Origin: Symsagittifera roscoffensis
Taxonomy: Eukaryota > Xenacoelomorpha > Acoela > Convolutidae
Direction of reading: 5' to 3'
Length of the DNA stretch: 64,000 nt
Assembly: GCF_963678635.1 (NCBI RefSeq)
Contig: NC_087069.1
Span: forward strand, 34,059,090-34,123,089
Positions within the stretch are counted from its first letter, which is position 1. Each line of letters starts with the position of its first letter. Under the pieces are notes generated by a model. It was not told the DNA's origin and ran no database searches. It was given only the letters and a program-made list of their open reading frames with translations. Made by a program: the position numbers and the translations under genes. Below are positions 58,160-64,000 of the stretch, piece after piece.

Positions 58160-61003
58160 AAATCTACGAATTGCTTACTGTTAAATTGTCAATCTATATG
58201 TCCACTCGATAAGAGATACGAATTAATTAGTCTCTGTAATACTAATTTGATTTCTTTGGTGTTTCTTACAGAAACTTGGCTTAATCCCGACATTGATGAT
58301 TCTGAAATTTTTCTTGGCTCTTCTTATATCACTATATGTAGAACAGATCGAGAACGAAGACAGCACGGTGGTCTACTTATTGCACAATCGGCCAACGACC
58401 CTCTCAAAGCTATGAATACTACCATTCCGTCATTTGAATTTGCCGTTTCATGTGTTGTATTAAGCGAACTACCCTCCTTCTTTGTTCTCATCTATAACCC
58501 CCCCATGTCTTCTATTTATTCTGTTAATATTCAACTCCTCCTAAATTGCATTGAGTCCTACTTGTTGAAGATTGAAGAAATTTTACAGCAATACGGATAC
58601 GGAAATACCTATAATTTTTACCTTCTCGGGGACTTTAATTTTCCTTCTATTGATTGGAATACTTACTCCTCTTCTTCTACAAATGAACGCTCTTTTCTTG
58701 AAATCATTATCGAAAATGGTTTTCTGCAGTTTGTTACTGAAGCGACACATAAGAACAAAAATATCCTAGATCTCGTTATTTCTAATGAAATAAACTTACC
58801 TGTATCAGTTGGCAATCAAATTTTCTCCGACCACTACCCCATTTTCTTTAATTTTAATTCTGTCCATCCGACTTGTGAGCTACAAAGTTCCTATTCCAAA
58901 TCTTCTTTTAACATCCAAACTTTCAATACTTATCTTCAATCTATGTACAATTTGGTATCTCTTAATTCTTGCACAATAGAGTCCTATGCTGATAAGTGGT
59001 ATAGTCTTCTCAATAGCTCGTTCAAGTCTGCCATTAAATTAAAACGTTCCAAAAGGAAGGTGTTGCCGATATTTTATTCTTCGCATACTGTTCATTTAAT
59101 TAATCAGAAAGAAACAACACTTCGCAAATTAAAAAAAGAAAATTCTTATTTGCAGGCAATTAAATTGAAAGATATCACTAGATATCTTTCTGAATCAATT
59201 GAATTGGACAAAGAGGTCTTTATTAATCAGTTCAATCTTTCTTCTACGAGCGAATGTTTTAAGCTCCTCAAAACTCTCGGTTATAATTCTGCCCTTCCAT
59301 CCATCATGTATCACGGCAATATTTCCTTGACAACTGAACTCGAAAAAGCTACTGGATTCAACAAGTTCTTCGCATCAGTTTTCAATGACCAAGAAATGTT
59401 CACATTGCCAGACTTGTTCTCCAATGTTTCGATTTGTTTAAACGATCTTAACTTATCATTACCTGATATTGAATCATTTTTGAATTACTGTCCCGACACT
59501 AGTAATACTGGTCCGGATAATATTCCCTCTTTCGTGTTATCTCACTGCTCTGATATCATATCACCCCTCGTTTACGATTTATATGCCTGGATATTGAAAC
59601 ACAAAAACTGGCCTAGTCAGTGGAAAACTTCTTTTGTTACCCCTTTATACAAATCTGATGCTCGCAATGACATTACTAACTACAGACCAATTAGTATTTT
59701 ACCACGAATTTCCCTTATCCTGGAAAGAATTCTTTTCAACTTTACTTATCCAAAAGTTAGACATCTAATCAAACGTCAGCAACATGGTTTCATGAAGTCG
59801 CGCAGTACTATCAGCCAATTGATCATCTATCTCGACTCAATTTATTCTTCCTGCGATAAAAATTCTCCTGGACTAGCCATTTACTTTGATGTGAGAAAAG
59901 CTTTTGATTCAGTACCGCATCATTTGTTACTTGCTAAACTTGTTATACTCGGCTTTGATTTTGAATTTCTCCAGTTGTTTGAATCTTATCTGACAAACCG
60001 GTATCAGTGTGTGCTAATAAATCAATCAATTTCGTCTCCTCTGCCAGTTACCTCGGGCGTTCCTCAGGGGAGTGTTCTCGGCCCACTTCTGTTTATTTTA
60101 TTTATAAATGATATGACCGATGATGTGTTAAATAGTGAATTTTATCTATTTGCAGACGACCTGAAGATTAATAGCTCATCTGCTCCATCATTAGTTCAAA
60201 AAGATATCGATTCTCTTTTTAATTGGTCAACTAACAATCACTTACAGTTTCATTCTGCCAAATGTAAAGTTCTGAACTTTGGTGGTTATGATGATTCTAT
60301 CCAATTCTTGCTCGGATCAGACATCTTACCATTTGTTGATGAAATTAAAGATCTTGGTATCATAGTCTCCAACAATCTTTCCTGGAAATCCCATCTGAAT
60401 ACTAAGTTGACAAAATGTTCCAGATTGTTTTATTTTCTGAAACGAAATATTCCTTTCTCGGTATCCTGCAGTCGAAAAAAGTTACTTTACAATACTCTCA
60501 TTCTGTCAATCTTACTTTACGGTGCTCCTGCATGGTGCCCTTCTTTGACACTATTACATCAGCTTGAACTGTTCCAGTACAAAGTTCTAAGATGGATCAA
60601 GAAATGTTCATCGTATGTTTCAGGGCTACTAAATCTGAATATGCTTCCAATTAGCTATGTATTGATTAGAGTTGAAATTCTTCTACTTTGGAAGCTCCAT
60701 AACAATGTTATTGATGTTGACTGCAAAAGTGCAACCAGCTCGCTTCCTACGCGTTCCGCTACGAGTGGCCTATTCGTCATACCGAACACGAGGAAATTGA
60801 AAACTGACGATAACTTCTTTGTACGAGCTCCCCGTGCTGCCAATGAACTTCTGCGTCTGAAAATTATATCTTTCGACATGCCCCTGGGAATGTTCAAATC
60901 AAAACTGAATAAATTTTTACTGCTTAAAACTTCAACTTTGTTTGATATAAACAGATCATGCACATTCTTTGTCAAATGTTTTTGTAAAAATTGTCGATCG
61001 TAA
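58157..61003 (+). CDS. LINE B ORF2: AP endonuclease and reverse transcriptase
   Basis: The frame is open from the codon after the ORF1 TGA to TAA 61003 (about 948 codons). The endonuclease starts at once: LLLNCQSICPLDKRYELI, then LTETWLNPD, LLGDFNFPSIDW and SDHYPIFF. The first in-frame codon often taken as a start (58247) is TTG; the first ATG is near 58407, inside the endonuclease. The RT has NYRPISILP, QHGFMKSRSTISQL, FDVRKAFDSVPHH, SGVPQGSVLGPLLF and the catalytic FADD (about 60149-60160). The C-terminus ends in C-x6-C-x-C-x2-C. The protein nicks target DNA and primes reverse transcription there. Production probably depends on readthrough from ORF1. Confidence 0.92.
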   Translation, partial: LKSTNCLLLNCQSICPLDKRYELISLCNTNLISLVFLTETWLNPDIDDSEIFLGSSYITICRTDRERRQHGGLLIAQSANDPLKAMNTTIPSFEFAVSCVVLSELPSFFVLIYNPPMSSIYSVNIQLLLNCIESYLLKIEEILQQYGYGNTYNFYLLGDFNFPSIDWNTYSSSSTNERSFLEIIIENGFLQFVTEATHKNKNILDLVISNEINLPVSVGNQIFSDHYPIFFNFNSVHPTCELQSSYSKSSFNIQTFNTYLQSMYNLVSLNSCTIESYADKWYSLLNSSFKSAIKLKRSKRKVLPIFYSSHTVHLINQKETTLRKLKKENSYLQAIKLKDITRYLSESIELDKEVFINQFNLSSTSECFKLLKTLGYNSALPSIMYHGNISLTTELEKATGFNKFFASVFNDQEMFTLPDLFSNVSICLNDLNLSLPDIESFLNYCPDTSNTGPDNIPSFVLSHCSDIISPLVYDLYAWILKHKNWPSQWKTSFVTPLYKSDARNDITNYRPISILPRISLILERILFNFTYPKVRHLIKRQQHGFMKSRSTISQLIIYLDSIYSSCDKNSPGLAIYFDVRKAFDSVPHHLLLAKLVILGFDFEFLQLFESYLTNRYQCVLINQSISSPLPVTSGVPQGSVLGPLLFILFINDMTDDVLNSEFYLFADDLKINSSSAPSLVQKDIDSLFNWSTNNHLQFHSAKCKVLNFGGYDDSIQFLLGSDILPFVDEIKDLGIIVSNNLSWKSHLNTKLTKCSRLFYFLKRNIPFSVSCSRKKLLYNTLILSILLYGAPAWCPSLTLLHQLELFQYKVLRWIKKCSSYVSGLLNLNMLPISYVLIRVEILLLWKLHNNVIDVDCKSATSSLPTRSATSGLFVIPNTRKLKTDDNFFVRAPRAANELLRLKIISFDMPLGMFKSKLNKFLLLKTSTLFDINRSCTFFVKCFCKNCRS

Positions 61004-61057
61004 GTTCATTCAATATTTATATTAACCCTGTATCCACCAATGGAATTAAAGTCTTTT

Positions 61058-61083
61058 ACTACTACTACTACTACTACTACTAT
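61058..61083 (+). repeat. (ACT)n tail of LINE B
   Basis: A trinucleotide run of about 8 ACT units at the 3' end of LINE B, the kind of short tail used by CR1/L2-type LINEs in place of poly-A. Confidence 0.85.
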
Positions 61084-62971
61084 TCATATTGCTAATAAAC
61101 TGAGAACTCTGAACAATTTGAATGGTTTTAATCGCCAATATCTGTCTCAATTAGAGAATGATTTCTCAAACTCAGTTAAACTCGATAAAATTCTGCTGAT
61201 TCAACGTTTTTCGCCAAATTCTTCCAAGCATGCTTTCATGTTTCTGGACCAATTTAAATCAACTCAACTTGTCCCTACTAAACTTTTTTGGGGACGCAAT
61301 CAGGTCGAGAGCAATGTTTTAATTAGTGAGACTGTCAATCAATATTTCGCTTCTGTTTATCAAGTATCTGAAAATAGTCCTTCTGCTGGTGGTAGTTTGG
61401 CTGATTCGGAAATCAAACTTTCAGAAGTTGATGTCTCCCCCAGTATTGTTGGCGAGCTCCTAGCTAAATGCAAAGAGACTTGTTCTACAGATAATATACC
61501 TGCATTAATTTATAAATCCTGTCACAGCATTCTTTCTCCGCTTGTTTCTTTCCTTTTGTTATCCATTATACAATCTTGTGTTTGGCCCGATTCCTGGAAA
61601 ACTGCACTCATCACTTCTGTTTTCAAATCTGGTTCTCCTTATGATATTACTAATTATCGGCCAGTTAGCATACTTCCTCCTCTTTCACTCATCTTCGAGC
61701 GTATTTTGTTCAATCATATTTACCCTCGAGTCCGATACAAAATTTCGAATGCTCAGCATGGATTCCGCAAGAAGCCTTCCACCATAACGCAAATGCTCTC
61801 ATATCTAGATGAAGTATATCACACTCACGATGCCAAAATTCCTTGCGCTGCCATGTATTTCGATTTTAGCAAAGCTTTCGATTTTGTCAGGCACGACATT
61901 CTTGTACAGAAGTTTGCTGCTTTTGGTTTTGACGATATTTTTACCGCTCTTTTGATTTCTTATCTTTCAAACCGTTTTCAATGTGTTAAAGTTCAAACAA
62001 GCATTTCCACCACTTTACCAGTTACTAGTGGTGTACCTCAAGGGAGCGTACTGGGTCCTCTGCTTTTCATATTGTTTATTAACGATCTTCCTGATATATT
62101 TAATCATTCAAACTGTTTTCTTTTCGCTGATGACTCAAAATTCATTTGTAAGACAAATTGCAGTGATTTACAGTCTGATGTGGACAGTTTCACTCATTGG
62201 TGTACACAGAATGGTCTTAAAATCAATAAAGACAAGTGCAATTTCATTATATTCAATGGCAAATTTCCTGATTGTATTTTTGTTAACAACCAACCTGTTC
62301 ATTCTTTTAGTTTACTCAAAGACCTTGGTCTGCTAGTTAGCTCTGATCTTACTTGGTCAGACCATATTAGTAAAAAACTTCTATCGAGCAATAAAAATTT
62401 TTATTTTATTAAACGTTCTATTCCATATCACATTCCACTTTCTGTTAAACTCATGTTCATCAATACTTGTGATAAAAGTATTTTATTGTATGCTAGTCCT
62501 GTGTGGTCTCCCTCTTTAACTATGTTAAGGAAGCTTGAGAATTTCAACAGGAAATGTCTTACCTGGGTTACAGGTCATTTACCCTATTTAAAGCAACTTT
62601 CTTTAACGATTTCGCTTCCCATATCCTTCACGCTTATATTTAACGACCTTATCCTTTCCCACAAAATGTTAAATGGCGACTCAGAACTCCCTTTTGCTGC
62701 GTATTATTATTTTAAGGTGACGACATCAAGATCCAGCACGTTGATGACAGTTAAACCCGCAAGAAGATGGTCAACCGAGACGTTCTTCACCCACAGAACA
62801 GCACGTGCCCTGAACTACATGCTGAAAACAACGGAGATCGACTTTTTCACCTCTTTGCGCCGTTTTCGCAGTACCCTCAAAGACTTCTTACTAGAGCGCT
62901 CTAAACTCTTCAATCGTGAAAACTCATGCACTTGGTTTTTGAAGTGCCGTTGCTCTTTCTGTAGATCCTAG
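61084..62971 (+). pseudogene. LINE A ORF2, 3' fragment: reverse transcriptase
   Basis: Continues LINE A after the LINE B insertion: IHIANKLRTLNN follows from SSHSI on the left side. RT motifs are NYRPVSILPPLSLIFER, QHGFRKKPSTITQ, FDFSKAFDFVRHD, SGVPQGSVLGPLLF and FADDSKF. The C-terminus ends SCTWFLKCRCSFCRS, the same C-x6-C-x-C-x2-C pattern as LINE B. The open frame that appears to start at 61040 is an artefact reading through the LINE B tail. The RT part has no stops, so the interruption is recent. Confidence 0.88.
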
Positions 62972-63544
62972 TTTTGTTCATCTATTTATATAAATTATGC
63001 CTTATTTTTAATAAGGGAATTAATTCTTTTTTTTTTGTGGCAATTCATGGTAAAGTTTCATGAAAAAGCTTCAAGTTTATATAATAACATTTATATATGA
63101 ACCACCTTGAAGCTCTCAGGTGAAAAGTAATCATCGATATTTGTCAGAGATTTTGTTTTGTTTATTGTTATTGTAACTATGCGTATCTGAAATTTTATAA
63201 ATTTTTTTTATAAAATTATAAAAAAATTATAATTTTATAAAATTTTTATGAATTGAGAGAAAAAAAACATAAAACATTTGACATACAATTGTGTATTGAA
63301 ATTAATTACGATGTGCAATTAAAGTGTTTTTTTTTACACATTTTATAACATATTAATCACAAGAAATAATTACCAACTCTGAGGCGGCTAAAAATGACAG
63401 ACTAAAACGAAAATTAGGCTGACAAGAGTATCATTTCCTTGGAAAGAATAATGTGAATTCAAACACATTTAAAAAACAAAATGGACCAAGTCCGAGGAAT
63501 GTTTCAAAAGAAGCACCAAATTTATTTAAAAAAAAACATAAATT
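62972..63544. other. LINE A 3' end and AT-rich DNA
   Basis: A T-rich stretch near 63030 may be the LINE A tail. A 9-bp inverted repeat (AGCTTCAAG ... CTTGAAGCT) lies at about 63067-63115. A 15-bp arm AT palindrome lies at 63206-63242. No gene. Confidence 0.5.
63206..63242. repeat. AT-only inverted repeat, 15-bp arms
   Basis: TTTATAAAATTATA (63207-63220) and its exact complement (63228-63241) around a 7-nt loop; one more base pair extends the stem on the outside. Confidence 0.85.
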
Positions 63545-63600
63545 AATTATTATTTAAAGAAGACCCTGTTCCACAGGGCCAGTATAAAAATTTTTTAAAG
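63545..63600 (+). repeat. Possible LINE C-family 3' end with hairpin
   Basis: ATTATTTAAAGAAGAC is shared with the end of LINE C (56290-56584). It is followed by the hairpin CCCTGT-TCC-ACAGGG, the kind of 3' stem-loop some LINE reverse transcriptases recognise. Confidence 0.45.
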
Positions 63601-63689
63601 ATTTTCATCAATGTATAGGGAATTTTTATAGTGTTTTTTTATCGATACGTAAAATATGGCCAATTTTTATTTGAGTTACCGAAATGTTT

Positions 63690-64000
63690 CATATTGTAGC
63701 AGCTAGCTCCAAGTTCCACAGCATCAACACCCTTAACACATGTGAGAAAAACAATACGAGAGCCTTGTTACAGCAATTCCTGTCCTATCCCTTAATAACA
63801 ACTTGCTGAACCAAGGAAAGAACCTCCGACAATTACTGGAAGACAGTCCACTGAAGGGGAAAAAGAGGTTGTGTGGCACGACGGGGTGAACAACACCAGT
63901 AGCAGCCACAGAACAAACAACTAACGCCCACCCGGTGTCGGGGAGCTGACAAACTATTTGAAGTCGAAGAAGCAGCAGATATTGGCGATCGTTTATTGCA
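63690..64000. other. GC-richer block at the window edge, unidentified
   Basis: Base composition rises relative to its surroundings, as at exons or LINE UTRs here, but no open frame with a recognisable domain was found. It may be part of a feature outside the window. Confidence 0.3.

Larger units (their letters stand above)
57224..61080 (+). mobile_element. LINE B: complete CR1/L2-like non-LTR retrotransposon
   Basis: Inserted in LINE A. CTATT at 57219-57223 recurs at 61080-61084 as a short target duplication. The 5' end is a 35-nt sequence also found at the 2A LINE, then 10 nt, then ORF1, ORF2, a short 3' UTR (61004-61057) and an (ACT)n tail of about 8 units. Both ORFs are open, so it looks recent and may be active. 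Confidence 0.92.

Noticed and set aside
58247-58249. ORF2 start at 58247
   Set aside because: The codon is TTG, and endonuclease homology continues upstream of it to the ORF1 stop.
61040-61083. N-terminal MELKSF plus Thr-repeat of the 643-codon frame
   Set aside because: It reads the LINE B 3' UTR and (ACT)n tail fused to LINE A; it is not a real N-terminus.

Overview
This is AT-rich animal nuclear DNA, mostly transposons, satellite and dispersed repeats around a few host genes. Two host genes are clear, both on the minus strand. ZFYVE21 (56063-55386) is a one-exon FYVE protein. UBE2H is a ubiquitin-conjugating enzyme whose six coding exons run from 55165 to 16711. Only about 180 bp separate the ZFYVE21 stop from a strong 3' splice site 40 nt upstream of the UBE2H ATG. 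An AATAAA lies in that gap and I see no obvious promoter, which is the layout of an operon resolved by spliced-leader trans-splicing. UBE2H intron 1 is about 35.1 kb and holds most of the repeats in the window. Operons, probable trans-splicing, tRNA-derived SINE-like sequences and a Tor-like Ty3/gypsy element would fit a tunicate such as an appendicularian, but I cannot prove the taxon.

Layout. 1-8128: a decayed Ty3/gypsy LTR retrotransposon on the minus strand, running off the left edge. It has two small 5' ORFs, Gag, protease, RT and RNase H; its Gag-protease frame is broken only by four stop codons, while pol carries frameshifts. 8525-8716: one probable exon of an unrecognised gene. 8.2-16.6 kb: dispersed repeats, a foldback element, a cluster of GATTATAATC palindromes and a MITE-like element. 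16711-19996: UBE2H exons 6 to 2. 17.2-23.2 kb: tRNA-derived SINE-like pieces and repeats in the introns. About 23430-27174: a minus-strand non-LTR retrotransposon with a 2A recoding peptide, a chromo-barrel-like domain, a YLDD reverse transcriptase and a frameshifted restriction-like endonuclease.

27.7-45.1 kb: a satellite array of about 43 monomers of about 395 bp, with higher-order repeats of 4, 5 and 3 monomers, bracketed by direct repeats of another sequence. 46.6-48.4 kb: a second tandem repeat of about 165 bp. 49.8-54.8 kb: dispersed repeats. 55113-56073: UBE2H exon 1 and ZFYVE21. 56.2-63.0 kb: a nested LINE cluster on the plus strand. A 3' fragment (C) is followed by a 5'-truncated LINE (A), which was split at codon 57221-57223 by a complete CR1/L2-like LINE (B, 57224 to about 61080).

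The most unusual signals point the same way. LINE B and the unrelated 2A element start with the same 35-nt sequence (34 of 35 identical). In LINE B it sits at the exact insertion boundary, 10 nt before the ORF1 ATG. The simplest reading is a spliced leader copied into the genome from trans-spliced LINE mRNAs. LINE B also joins ORF1 to ORF2 in one frame across a TGA followed by CTA, a known stop-readthrough context, and ORF2 has no ATG at its start.
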